In this document: positions 54,828 to 64,000 of the stretch, piece after piece
Numbering within the stretch: the first letter of the stretch is position 1
Layout of the letters: each line of letters starts with the position of its first letter
Origin: Inquilinus ginsengisoli_A
GTDB taxonomy: Bacteria > Pseudomonadota > Alphaproteobacteria > DSM-16000 > Inquilinaceae
Direction of reading: 5' to 3'
Length of the DNA stretch: 64,000 nt
Assembly (NCBI RefSeq): GCF_031453975.1
Contig: NZ_JAVDPW010000010.1
Span: forward strand, 186,001-250,000
Made by a program: the position numbers and the translations under genes
Notes under the pieces: model-generated
Seen by the model: the letters and a program-made list of their open reading frames with translations, nothing else
What the model was told of the DNA's origin: nothing
Database searches by the model: none

Positions 54828-56951
54828 ATGCCCCTTCGCAACCGCTGGCAGGCCTGGCGCCACGGCTTGGTCCCCAACCATGTCATCGGCGAGATCCTCA
54901 CCAAGCGCTGGGCCGACAACGCCATACCCTTCCTGGCGCTGGTGGCGACGGTCGCGGTGTTCGGCACCGCCATCGCCGGGTTCTTCCGGCCGTCGGCGCT
55001 GCAGGAGACGGCCCGCCAGCTGGGTGAGTTCTCGATCGTGGTGTTCGGCATGACCGTCGTCATGCTCGGCGGCGGCATCGATCTTTCGGTCGGCTCGATC
55101 TTCGCGCTCTCGACCTTCGCCGCCGTGTTCGTGTTCTTCATCCTGGAGCAGCCGGTGTGGCTGGCGCTGGCGGCGGCGATCGCCACCGGGCTCTTGTGCG
55201 GCGCGGTGAACGGCTACCTCGTGGGATACCTCAGGCTGCGGGCCTTCATCACAACGCTGGTGACCTTCATCCTGGGGCGCGCGCTGTTCGACATCCTGGT
55301 GACCTCCTATGCCGCCAAGGTCCAGCTGTCCCAGGCCAGCTCCGACGTCTGGGACTATATCGGCGACGGGGCGTTCCACGGCTTTTCCGTCTCGGTGATC
55401 CTGGCGGCCGTGCTGGCCGCGGTCACCCATGTCGCGCTGACGCGGTCGCGCCCGGGATGGCACGTGCTGGCCGTCGGCGGGTCGCGGCGGTCGGCCCACA
55501 ACGCCGGCATCCGCGTCCGGCGCACGGTGTTCCTGACCTATGTCTTCTCCGGCTTCTGCGCCTCGATCGGCGGCTTCCTGGTGGCCTGCCGGCTGAGCGG
55601 GGCAGGGCCGGGCACCGGGGTCAACCTGGAGATCCTGGCGCTGACCGCGGCCGTGGTCGGCGGCAATAGCCTGGGCGGCGGGCGTGGCTCGATCCCCAAG
55701 GCGCTGATGGGCGCGGTGGTGGTGCTGCTGATGACCAACGGCCTGATCCGGCTGGGCTATGGCACCGGGACCAACCAGATGGTGCTCGGCATCATGCTGG
55801 CGGCGGCCGTCATCATCGATGTCCGCTGGCTGAAGAACCGCCACAAGGTGCTGAACGAGCTGTACGTCGCGCCGGTCTATTTCGAGATGGGCGAGAGCCA
55901 GTCGGCGGTGCCCGGCTCCGGCACCAGCTATGAACTCGACAACCGGCTGTCGCAGGCCGGGCCGATCGGCCTCGGCGAGCTCGAAGGCCCCGAGGACGTC
56001 ATCCTGGACCGCGACGACCATCTCTACTGCGGCACGCGCCACGGCGAGATCGTCCGCTTCTTCGCGCCCGGCTACGAGCGGTCGGAGGTGTTCGCCCATG
56101 TCGGCGGCTTCCCGCTCGGCCTGGCCTTCGACCGCGCCGGGAACCTGGTCACCTGCGTCGGCGCCATGGGCCTGTATTCGATCGCGCCCGACCGCACCGT
56201 GACGCGGCTGTCGGCCGAGACCGCCCGGTCGCGCACCTCGATCATCGACGACGCCCGGCTGCGCGACCCCAATGATTGCGACATCGCGCCCGACGGCCGC
56301 ATCTACTTCACCGATTCCACCACACGCTACGACGCGCATGACTGGGCGCTGGATTCGATCGAGAACCGCCCCACCGGCCGGCTGCTGGTGTTCGACCCCA
56401 AGGACGGGTCGACCCGCACGCTGCTGAGCGGCTACCGCTACACCAACGGCGTCTGCATCGCCCATGACGGCAGGTCGCTGTTCTTCGCCGAAAGCTGGGC
56501 CTGCCGGGTGCACCGCTACTGGCTCGAGGGGCCGAAGGCGGGCACGGTCGAATGCGTGATCCGCGACATGCCGGGCTATCCCGACAACATCAACCGCGCC
56601 TCCGACGGCGGCTACTGGATGGCGTGGCTGGGCATGCGCACGCCCAGCTTCGACCTGTCGCTGCGCCACCCCGGCATGCGCAAGCGCATGACCCGGCGCC
56701 TGCCGCAGGACGAATGGCTGTTCCCCAACATCAACACCGGCGGCGTGGTGAAGTTCGACGAGGCCGGCCGCATCGTCGACACCTTCGGCGACCTGACCGG
56801 CGTGTCCCACCCGATGGTCACTTCGATGCGCGAGCACAAGGGCCAGCTGTTCGTCGGCGGCATCCTGAACAACCGCATCGGCCGCTTCACGCTGCCCGGC
56901 GCCGACCCTGATTGGACCGGCCCGGACTCCTATTGGGGGCGGCCGTCATGA
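54828..56951 (+). CDS. Sugar ABC permease fused to an SMP-30/strictosidine synthase-like beta-propeller
   Basis: A 707-residue protein. Residues 1-345 are a complete RbsC-like permease: an N-terminal helix (FLALVATVAVFGTAIAGFF), MTVVMLGGGIDLSVGSIFAL, GGSRRSAHNAGIRVRRTVFL, and a last helix ending AVIIDVRWLKNRHK. Residues 375-705 are a soluble six-bladed propeller of the SMP-30/strictosidine-synthase kind, with GPEDVILDRDDHLYCGTRHG, NDCDIAPDGRIYFTDSTTRY, GYRYTNGVCIAHDGRSLFFA and PGYPDNINRASDGGYWMAWL. The join is in frame, with no stop or frameshift. After the membrane part the propeller would lie on the cytoplasmic face if the last helix ends inside. Such enzymes cleave lactones or bind metal; activity here is unproven. 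The ATG is preceded by AAGGCG. Confidence 0.9.
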   Translation: MPLRNRWQAWRHGLVPNHVIGEILTKRWADNAIPFLALVATVAVFGTAIAGFFRPSALQETARQLGEFSIVVFGMTVVMLGGGIDLSVGSIFALSTFAAVFVFFILEQPVWLALAAAIATGLLCGAVNGYLVGYLRLRAFITTLVTFILGRALFDILVTSYAAKVQLSQASSDVWDYIGDGAFHGFSVSVILAAVLAAVTHVALTRSRPGWHVLAVGGSRRSAHNAGIRVRRTVFLTYVFSGFCASIGGFLVACRLSGAGPGTGVNLEILALTAAVVGGNSLGGGRGSIPKALMGAVVVLLMTNGLIRLGYGTGTNQMVLGIMLAAAVIIDVRWLKNRHKVLNELYVAPVYFEMGESQSAVPGSGTSYELDNRLSQAGPIGLGELEGPEDVILDRDDHLYCGTRHGEIVRFFAPGYERSEVFAHVGGFPLGLAFDRAGNLVTCVGAMGLYSIAPDRTVTRLSAETARSRTSIIDDARLRDPNDCDIAPDGRIYFTDSTTRYDAHDWALDSIENRPTGRLLVFDPKDGSTRTLLSGYRYTNGVCIAHDGRSLFFAESWACRVHRYWLEGPKAGTVECVIRDMPGYPDNINRASDGGYWMAWLGMRTPSFDLSLRHPGMRKRMTRRLPQDEWLFPNINTGGVVKFDEAGRIVDTFGDLTGVSHPMVTSMREHKGQLFVGGILNNRIGRFTLPGADPDWTGPDSYWGRPS

Positions 56952-58012
56952 TCCTGGACCCGATCCTCGACCTGTTCCGGGGCAGGGCGGTGACCATCCC
57001 GCCGATGGACGGCGCCTTCCGCCCGGACACCCGGCTCGACGAGGCGCCGCTGCTCGCCGCGCTGCCGGAGCCGGACACCCTGGCCTCGATCCACGGCACG
57101 CTGGTGGCCGGCAGCGGCAACGCGTTGTTCACGGTCGCGGCCGATGGCGGCGTGGCCGTGCGGGAGACGTTCCCGGCGCCCGTCACCGCGGTCGCCGCGG
57201 ATCCCGCGGGCGATCTCGTCGTGGGCCTGGAGACGGGCCGGCTGGTGATCGGCGGCCGGGAGGAACGCCTGCCGGACGCCATCCGCTGCATCACCGCGCT
57301 GGCCTTCGGGCCGGACGGAACCCTGTGGCTGGCCAATGGCTCGGCCGTCCACAGCCCGTCGGAATGGGCCGCCGACCTGATGGGGCAGGGGGCGTCGGGA
57401 TCCCTTTGGAAGCGCGAGGCAGGCACCTTCCGCCAGGTCGCCGGAGATCTCGCCTTCCCCTGCGGGCTGGTGGCCGATGGCGACGGCGTGCTGGTCAGCG
57501 AGAGCTGGCGTCATCGCCTGGTCCGGGTCGATGGGCGGACGGGCGCGCGCTCGACGGTGGTCGACCAGCTGCCCGGCTATCCCGCCACGATAGCGCCGGC
57601 CGCGGGGGGCGGGGCTTGGCTCTGCCTGTTCGCGCCGCGCAACCGGCTGGTCGAATTCGTGCTGCAGGAGACGGATTACCGGCGCGAGATGATGCAGCAG
57701 GTGCCGCCGGCCTACTGGATCGCGCCCAGCCTGTCCTCCGGCCGCAGCTTCCTCGAGCCGCTGCAATGCGGCGGCATCCGGACCATGGGGCTGCACAAGC
57801 CCTGGGCGCCGAGCCGGTCCTACGGCATGGTCGTGCGGCTGGACGCGGACCATCGTCCGGTCTCCAGCCTGCACAGCCGGGCCGGCGGGCAGCGGCACGG
57901 CACCCGCAGCGCGGTCGAGCATGACGGCCGGCTGATCGTCGCCGCCAAGGGCGGGAACTGCCTGGTCGCCATCGACATCGGGACAGGGACGGGGATGGGG
58001 GCAGGGCACTGA
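56948..58012 (+). CDS. Strictosidine synthase/SMP-30-like beta-propeller protein
   Basis: A 354-residue protein whose ATG overlaps the fusion-gene stop (ATGA at 56948-56951). The propeller repeats are visible: TALAFGPDGTLWLANGSAVH, LAFPCGLVADGDGVLVSESW, and GYPATIAPAAGGGAWLCLFA; these parallel the propeller half of the protein upstream. No signal peptide is present. A second, free propeller next to a fused one suggests either a paired enzyme or a duplicated step acting on the imported sugar, for example lactone opening. I infer lactonase-like activity only from the family. Confidence 0.78.
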   Translation: MILDPILDLFRGRAVTIPPMDGAFRPDTRLDEAPLLAALPEPDTLASIHGTLVAGSGNALFTVAADGGVAVRETFPAPVTAVAADPAGDLVVGLETGRLVIGGREERLPDAIRCITALAFGPDGTLWLANGSAVHSPSEWAADLMGQGASGSLWKREAGTFRQVAGDLAFPCGLVADGDGVLVSESWRHRLVRVDGRTGARSTVVDQLPGYPATIAPAAGGGAWLCLFAPRNRLVEFVLQETDYRREMMQQVPPAYWIAPSLSSGRSFLEPLQCGGIRTMGLHKPWAPSRSYGMVVRLDADHRPVSSLHSRAGGQRHGTRSAVEHDGRLIVAAKGGNCLVAIDIGTGTGMGAGH

Positions 58013-58013
58013 C

Positions 58014-59510
<1,497 letters not shown>

Positions 59511-59733
59511 GGGATTCCGAGGCTTGGGCCGCGGCAGTGCTACGCCGTGCTGCCTGCCGCCAAAAGCAATACACCGCCAGCAGCCCGGAACAATGACTAA
59601 ACATTATCAGAAATCATATTATATTGCATTTTCCTCAATAATATTCTGAGATACATTGACACCTTCAACTTGCCGACCCGGCAATATCGACTTAATGTTT
59701 TGAGGCTATCCCGCATTTCTATGGAGGATTTTC
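59511..59733. promoter_or_regulatory. AT-rich region upstream of the orphan gene
   Basis: The 223 bases between the sugar ATPase and the orphan gene are much richer in A and T than the window average, with words such as TCATATTATATTGCATTTTC near 59607-59626 and CAATAATATTCTG. No ORF covers it. It probably holds the promoter and regulatory sites of the gene at 59734, whose ribosome site TGGAGGATTTTC follows. A TTGACA word lies at about 59656-59661, but a matched -10 box is not clear. Confidence 0.5.
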
Positions 59734-60093
59734 ATGGCGCTTCTTCGTGGCGTAAATAAGCTCGCCGCTCAACCGCCCCAGGCGGCATCCTTGGCCGCCA
59801 AGACGCCGGGGGAGATGAGCTCGGGCCTCGATCTGTACGGGATACTGTGCAACGCGGCGACCCAGACGAGCTCGCTGGACAGCTTCGCAGATGCCCTCGA
59901 ATCGGCCCTGGACGCGGCGCTGGGGCGTGGCAACTACGTCACCTCGCTCGCACTGGCCGAGAATGGCCACGGCAGTGCGTACACAACCTTCGGGAACAAG
60001 CTGCCCAATGCCGCCGTGTGGTGCGGCGACGCCGGCGTTCTGCCCGGGGTCGTCTCCGGCTATTTCGTGATGCTCACCGTGTTCACAGCCTGA
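59734..60093 (+). CDS. Orphan small protein of unknown function
   Basis: A 119-residue protein starting at ATG 59734, with a strong ribosome site (GGAGG) eight bases ahead. The sequence MALLRGVNKLAAQPPQAASL continues with a mixed-composition body containing DLYGILCNAATQTSSLDSFA and a C-terminal VSGYFVMLTVFTA. There is no signal peptide, transmembrane helix or recognisable motif. Base composition is less GC-rich than the neighbours. It is followed by about 390 bases without a gene. Confidence 0.55.
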   Translation: MALLRGVNKLAAQPPQAASLAAKTPGEMSSGLDLYGILCNAATQTSSLDSFADALESALDAALGRGNYVTSLALAENGHGSAYTTFGNKLPNAAVWCGDAGVLPGVVSGYFVMLTVFTA

Positions 60094-60485
60094 CGGCTCG
60101 GCGGGATGGCGGGGTGGCCGTTGCAGGGCCGCCTCGCCATCCGAATTGAAGACCGAGATCGTCGGGGCGTTGCGGACCGCAAGCGGGAGACGAGGGTCAG
60201 GTCGACACCAGCAAACCCTCGGCACCAATCGGCACGCTGGAATGTTGGGCCGAGGCGAGCCGCCGATTTCAGATCATCCTCGCGACGATGTCGCGGGCAC
60301 AATCTTATTTTCCATAATATATATTATCCGACTTACAGATGCCGGCGCAAAGTTGGGATGTGAAGCCATCCTGGTCGACGGCCTGCCGCAGACAGCGCCC
60401 CCTGCCTCATCCACGCCGACCTGTCTCTCAGGGGAAAGCGCACCAACGTTGCCTTACGGTCCCTCCGCACCTCGGTCATTCTGAG
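60094..60485. other. Gene-free stretch between orphan gene and DUF4126 gene
   Basis: About 390 bases lie between the orphan gene and the convergent DUF4126 gene. Short ORFs here lack ribosome sites and family-like sequence. A moderately AT-rich run (60300-60335, with TTATTTTCCATAATATATAT) is the only compositional feature. I see no clear terminator, RNA gene or repeat. Confidence 0.5.
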
Positions 60486-60947
60486 TTACCGCGCCAAGAC
60501 CAGAATCGCGATGGCGCCGAGAAGCGCCACTGCATCCTCAACGATTGCCGCTGGACGGTCCTTGCCGAAGGCGGCCGCCAGCCGGGCCCGTACCGCCGCT
60601 CCACCCAAGGTGCCGGCGACTGCGCCGACGATTCCAGCCACGGCACCGCCAATCCAGGCACCAGAAGGTGCCGCTATCGCGGCGCCGCTCAGGCCGCCCA
60701 TCACGATCCTTGCTACGAATTGCGGCGGCACCTTGCGGCTGGGTGTGGAAGGAAGCTGATCCGTCACCAATTCGGCAATTGCGGCAGCGCTCAGCACCCA
60801 CGGCGTCCAATGGTAGCCGAGGAACGCCAGCCAGGTGCCCGACAGGTTGAGTGCGCCGAGCTGGGCCGCCCAACTGACGGCGGCCGGCGCCAGCATGGCG
60901 CGCAAGCCGGCCACCACGCCAAGGAGAAGAGCAAGCAAAAATATCAT
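60486..60947 (-). CDS. DUF4126 family membrane protein
   Basis: A 153-residue membrane protein beginning MIFLLALLLGVVAGLRAMLA, the usual DUF4126 start. Four helices follow, with TWLAFLGYHWTPWVLSAAAI, GAWIGGAVAGIVGAVAGTLG, and ending AVALLGAIAILVLAR. The function is not known. The ATG at 60947 overlaps the end of a possible upstream small gene by four bases. Confidence 0.85.
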   Translation of the reverse strand: MIFLLALLLGVVAGLRAMLAPAAVSWAAQLGALNLSGTWLAFLGYHWTPWVLSAAAIAELVTDQLPSTPSRKVPPQFVARIVMGGLSGAAIAAPSGAWIGGAVAGIVGAVAGTLGGAAVRARLAAAFGKDRPAAIVEDAVALLGAIAILVLAR

Positions 60948-61096
60948 GGTGCGTCTCCGAATAGATCCAGCAGCGCCCAGGAGGGCACCGTCAAGTCGTT
61001 GCCTGTGTCAGAGGACAGGACGGATCGGGGGGCGATCAGCACGATCTGGCCGGCGGTCGGCGCCCACAGGACGATGCTGATGAGAGGCCGGTGCAT
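60944..61096 (-). CDS. Possible small protein upstream of the DUF4126 gene
   Basis: If started at the ATG at 61096, this 50-residue ORF (MHRPLISIVLWAPTAGQIVL then IAPRS) overlaps the DUF4126 start by the four bases typical of coupling. A weakly hydrophobic N-terminus could be a membrane anchor. There is no strong ribosome site or family pattern, so it may be a chance ORF. Confidence 0.3.
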   Translation of the reverse strand: MHRPLISIVLWAPTAGQIVLIAPRSVLSSDTGNDLTVPSWALLDLFGDAP

Positions 61097-61497
61097 GGCG
61101 GTGCGATCCTTGTCCGGATCGGACCGTAGCCTTCGACCGCCGCGAGGGATAATTACGGATCGGACAAGTGGTTTCGCCATGATGCAGGTTCGCGGTCGAG
61201 TGAAGGGGCATGTCGGTCTGCTTCGCCTGCGGCTCCGCTACCCGCCCTGCCCCTTCACTGACAGTTCTACTTGGCAGACCACCCTGACAATCCAATCCGG
61301 TGGACACAACAGATGCAGTGGCGGAGATCGCTCCGGGCTCGGTTTCCCACTCCTCCCGGCCCAACTTCGCGCCTTGCGACGATCTGGCTCGTCGGGGCCG
61401 CGCCCGGCGGCGTCCATAATGTCGCACGCCCCGCTGAAGACCGGATCACACGGTCCGCGGGGCGCGCTTCATCAAACGCCGACGGCGAAAGACCAAC
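61097..61497. other. Gene-poor stretch before the hydroxyacid dehydrogenase, with an inverted repeat
   Basis: About 400 bases with no convincing gene. A perfect 12-bp inverted repeat, AGTGAAGGGGCA at 61199-61210 and TGCCCCTTCACT at 61248-61259, with a 37-base interior, could form a large hairpin. It may be part of the promoter region of the dehydrogenase gene, a small RNA, or the remnant of a mobile element. Confidence 0.45.
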
Positions 61498-62451
61498 ATG
61501 ACCGCGATCAAGACACCCTTGAGCGTCGCCATCCTTGACGACTACCAGTCCGTGGCGCTGGAGTTGGCCGACTGGTCGCCCCTCGACGGCCGCGCCAGCG
61601 TCACCGTCTTCAACGACCATCTCGCCGACCCAGACCAGGTCGTGGCGCGGCTGCAGCCCTTCGACGCCGTCTGCGTGATGCGCGAGCGCACGCCGCTGCC
61701 CAAGGCGGTGATCGACCGCCTGCCCCGGCTGAAGCTGATCGCCTCGACCGGCGCCCGCAACGCCTCGATCGACGCCGCGGCCGCCGCCGAGCGCGGCATC
61801 ACCGTGGTCAACACCGGCTATGATTCCAGCCCGACCATCGAGCTGACCTGGGCCCTGATCCTGGCCAGCGCCCGCCACATCGCCGCCGAGAACGCCGCGC
61901 TGCGCTCCGGCGGCTGGCAGCACACCGTCGGCGACGGCCTGCGCGACAAGACCCTCGGCATCCTCGGCCTCGGCCGCATCGGCTCGGAGGTCGCGCGGAT
62001 CGGCAAGGCCTTCGGCATGGACGCCATCGCCTGGAGCCAGAACCTGACGCCGGAAAAGGCCGCGGCCCAGGGCGTGCGCCTGGTGTCCAAGGACGATTTG
62101 TTCGCCAAGGCCGACGTGCTGACCATCCACCTCGTGCTCGGCCAGCGCACCCGCGGCCTGGTCGGCGCGGCCGAACTCGCGGCGATGAAGCCCACCGCCC
62201 GGCTGGTCAACACCTCGCGCGGGCCGATCGTCGACGAGGCCGCCCTGATCGCGGCGCTGCGCGACCGCCGCATCGCCGGCGCCGCCATCGACGTCTTCGA
62301 TGTCGAGCCCCTGCCCCCGGACCATCCGTTCCGGTCGCTGGAGACCGTGCTGGCGACGCCGCATATCGGCTACGTCTCGCGTGAGCTCTACCGCACCTTC
62401 TACGGCGACGCCGCCCGCGCCATCGCCGCCTGGGTGGACCAGCAGGCCTGA
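61498..62451 (+). CDS. D-2-hydroxyacid dehydrogenase (NAD-binding)
   Basis: A 317-residue protein starting at ATG 61498. The Rossmann motif is TLGILGLGRIGSEVARIGKA; the catalytic arginine is in MKPTARLVNTSRGPIVDEAA, and the histidine in LATPHIGYVSRELYRTF. Length and layout match the D-isomer-specific 2-hydroxyacid dehydrogenases (glyoxylate, hydroxypyruvate or related substrates). It is monocistronic and ends before a 14-bp perfect hairpin. Which acid it uses is not evident. Confidence 0.93.
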   Translation: MTAIKTPLSVAILDDYQSVALELADWSPLDGRASVTVFNDHLADPDQVVARLQPFDAVCVMRERTPLPKAVIDRLPRLKLIASTGARNASIDAAAAAERGITVVNTGYDSSPTIELTWALILASARHIAAENAALRSGGWQHTVGDGLRDKTLGILGLGRIGSEVARIGKAFGMDAIAWSQNLTPEKAAAQGVRLVSKDDLFAKADVLTIHLVLGQRTRGLVGAAELAAMKPTARLVNTSRGPIVDEAALIAALRDRRIAGAAIDVFDVEPLPPDHPFRSLETVLATPHIGYVSRELYRTFYGDAARAIAAWVDQQA

Positions 62452-62461
62452 GATTGCGCCG

Positions 62462-62497
62462 CCGGCGACGCCCGCCTCACCGCGCGGGCGTCGCCGG
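62462..62497 (+). terminator. Hairpin after the hydroxyacid dehydrogenase
   Basis: CCGGCGACGCCCGC (62462-62475) and its exact reverse complement (62484-62497) form a 14-bp stem with an 8-base loop, starting 10 bases after the stop. Only a short TTT follows, so it is probably a moderate or Rho-assisted terminator. It insulates the tRNA gene downstream. Confidence 0.65.
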
Positions 62498-62559
62498 TGG
62501 CGTTTCGGATCAAGATGCCCTTGCGCCGCGCCAATCCGGCCGTATGTTAGGCGCCGTCC

Positions 62560-62649
62560 GGAAGGGTGGCCGAGCGGTTTAAGGCTCCGGTCTTGAAAAC
62601 CGGCGTGGCGGCAACGTCACCGTGGGTTCGAATCCCACCCCTTCCGCCA
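62560..62649 (+). tRNA. tRNA-Ser (anticodon UGA)
   Basis: The 90-base gene begins GGAAGGGTGGCCGAGCGG and ends CCCTTCCGCCA, so the CCA is encoded. The acceptor stem is GGAAGGG/CCCTTCC. The anticodon arm is CCGGT-CTTGAAA-ACCGG with anticodon TGA at 62594-62596. A long variable arm (about 62604-62625) is typical of class II serine tRNAs, and the T-arm GGGTTCGAATCCC is present. The 3' end is a classical integration site for mobile elements. Confidence 0.97.
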
Positions 62650-62980
62650 TTCCTTGCATGGCAATCGCCGGCCCATGGGATTTTCCAGACCGAGCATAGA
62701 TCAGGGCGCAAGCTGACTGGTTCTTGGCGGCTTGGCATCTGTGCCCAGGGGTCGAGTGGACTGCGCTGCCGCTTTCCGACAACGACCCTCCACATATCGC
62801 TAGCTCTGGTCTCTTTGCGATAATTCGCTACAATCGGAATGTGGCCATGCCAGAATTCGTCATCAAGTGGGATATTTGCCTACTCAAGGATGACGGGCTG
62901 TCGGGCGTTGATATTTTGAATAGTTAGTTTGGGTGCATTACGGAATCCGAAAGTTCTATCAATATAATGGAGGTATAAAT
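62650..62980. other. Lower-GC junction after tRNA-Ser, no convincing gene
   Basis: These 331 bases lack a gene with a ribosome site and family-like sequence; an ORF at 62724-62927 is short and its protein is unremarkable. Base composition drops from the tRNA onwards. ATAATGGAGGTATAAAT just before 62981 is a good ribosome site for the next gene. No integrase, att repeat or IS end is visible in the window. Confidence 0.6.
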
Positions 62981-64000
62981 ATGGAACTAGGAATGCGTAT
63001 TTTAGAGATACAAAAAAGAGCGATCGCTCATAGGGAAATACTACTCACTGAAGAAGCCGCAAAGACCGCGCTTGTCATGCCATTTCTACAGGCGCTCGGA
63101 TATGATGTATTCAATCCGGGTGAAGTCATACCGGAATTCACTGCCGATGTCGGCATCAAGAAGGGTGAGAAGGTCGACTACGCGATCTGCAGGGACGGAA
63201 AAATTACTATCCTTGTTGAATGCAAACCATCCAGCGCCACCCTAAACATCAGCCACGCGGGACAGCTCTTTCGCTACTTCAGCGTCACGGACGCTAGGTT
63301 AGCCATTCTGACCAATGGAGTTGTCTATCAATTCTACTCCGACGTAGATCATGCGAACAAGATGGATGAAAAGCCGTTTTACACATTTTCAATCGAAGCT
63401 ATAAAGCCAGGCGATTTAAAGACGATTGAGAAGTTCTCCAAGTCATCGTTCGATATGGATCAGATTGTACAGGAGGCTGGAAACCTTAAACTTCAGTCAC
63501 AGCTTCGCATAGAATTGGAGAAGGAATTTGCCGAGCCGTCTGAAGAGTTTGTCCGCATGCTCGCTCCCCGCGTTTACAGCGGAAGGCTAACTCCGGCGAT
63601 CAAAGAGAGTTTCGGCAAGCTGCTCTCCGGGGCGATCGCCAATCTGGTTCGCGATCTGGTGAATGAGCGCTTGTCCTCCGCCCTGAACGCCTCCGATCCT
63701 ACGGTGCCCGAGGAAGCCGTCGAGGACACGGATCTGGGTGACGAAGGCGTCATGACGACGTCAGAAGAGATTTCGGGCTTCCACATCATCCAGGCGATCG
63801 CATCCAGGATCACCAGCCCGAAGCGCATCATCCTTCGGGATGCCAAATCCTACTGCGCGGTGCTGCTCGACGACAACAACCGCAAGACCGTCGCACGACT
63901 GCACTTCAACGGTGTGACGACCAAGCATCTCGGCCTGTTCGAGGGCAAGGAGGAGACCAGACATCTGCTCTCTGATCTGACCGAGATCTATCAGTATATG
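62981..64000 (+). CDS. Restriction-endonuclease-like protein (HsdR N-terminal/COG4748-type), truncated at window edge
   Basis: The frame is open from ATG 62981 (ribosome site GGAGG at 62968-62972) to the last base, giving 340 residues with no stop, so the gene continues outside. The first 150 residues form a PD-(D/E)xK nuclease fold: ALVMPFLQALGYDVFNPGEV, then the acidic residue D66 in KVDYAICRDG and the E80-C-K82 motif in ITILVECKPSS, followed by HAGQLFRYFSVTDARLAILT. These resemble the HSDR_N_2 nuclease domain found in type I-related and free-standing restriction proteins. The rest is charged and helical, with a low-complexity stretch. Codon use is AT-richer than in the core genes, suggesting acquisition beside the tRNA gene. 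Confidence 0.8.
   Translation, partial: MELGMRILEIQKRAIAHREILLTEEAAKTALVMPFLQALGYDVFNPGEVIPEFTADVGIKKGEKVDYAICRDGKITILVECKPSSATLNISHAGQLFRYFSVTDARLAILTNGVVYQFYSDVDHANKMDEKPFYTFSIEAIKPGDLKTIEKFSKSSFDMDQIVQEAGNLKLQSQLRIELEKEFAEPSEEFVRMLAPRVYSGRLTPAIKESFGKLLSGAIANLVRDLVNERLSSALNASDPTVPEEAVEDTDLGDEGVMTTSEEISGFHIIQAIASRITSPKRIILRDAKSYCAVLLDDNNRKTVARLHFNGVTTKHLGLFEGKEETRHLLSDLTEIYQYM

Noticed and set aside
60146..60484. 112-codon frame between the orphan gene and DUF4126
   Set aside because: It lacks a ribosome site and its protein has no recognisable pattern; it overlaps an AT-rich intergenic run.
62724..62927. 67-codon frame just after the tRNA
   Set aside because: No ribosome site, no family pattern, and it covers the junction region of mixed composition.

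Overview
The window is about 70% GC outside two AT-richer patches. Its gene content suggests a soil- or host-associated alphaproteobacterium: many solute-importing ABC systems, GntR/FCD, RpiR and LysR regulators, Rhizobiales/Rhodospirillales-like autotransporter and RND modules, and a urea-carboxylase-like pxp cluster. I lean towards Rhodospirillales, but this is inferred from content; no rRNA or species marker is present.

Layout. 1-4.2 kb: the 3' end of a CPA2-type antiporter with universal-stress domains, a long AI-2E/PerM-type membrane protein and three small proteins. 4.3-12.7 kb: an FCD regulator, a GH39 glycosidase and a divergent Dpp/Opp-type ABC operon, together an apparent glycoside uptake and hydrolysis unit. 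12.7-16.2 kb: a FrcBCA-like sugar ABC operon on the minus strand, next to a decayed aldo/keto reductase. 16.25-32.6 kb: a LytS/LytTR-type two-component pair facing a giant autotransporter, an exported protein of unknown role, an RND adaptor and pump, and a DUF3313 lipoprotein. 32.7-38.3 kb: a minus-strand biotin-dependent cluster (carrier protein, PxpC, PxpB, biotin carboxylase, PxpA) with a divergent LysR gene. 38.3-49.0 kb: a minus-strand polyamine-type ABC cluster with two binding proteins, two ATPases, one permease pair, two SDRs, a polysaccharide deacetylase-like enzyme and a CobW GTPase. 49.4-52.4 kb: a GntR/FCD regulator with two winged helices, then an RpiR gene coupled to two membrane-protein genes. 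52.6-59.5 kb: a sugar ABC operon in which one permease is fused to an SMP-30/strictosidine-synthase-like beta-propeller, followed by a second propeller protein. 59.5-62.5 kb: an AT-rich patch with an orphan gene, a DUF4126 gene and a D-2-hydroxyacid dehydrogenase. 62.56 kb: tRNA-Ser(UGA). Beyond it, lower-GC DNA carries a PD-(D/E)xK nuclease-like gene that runs off the window and is probably the edge of an accessory island.

How the parts fit. Most of the window is nutrient acquisition: four to five importers, each with its own regulator and often with enzymes or candidate operators alongside. The least ordinary items are the permease-propeller fusion, the split urea-carboxylase-like enzyme set with a LamB/YcsF protein, the tandem-winged-helix regulator, the autotransporter/RND block beside a two-component system, and a 90-bp palindromic element present twice in opposite orientation. 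All functions are read from sequence motifs and remembered family features; no database search was run.
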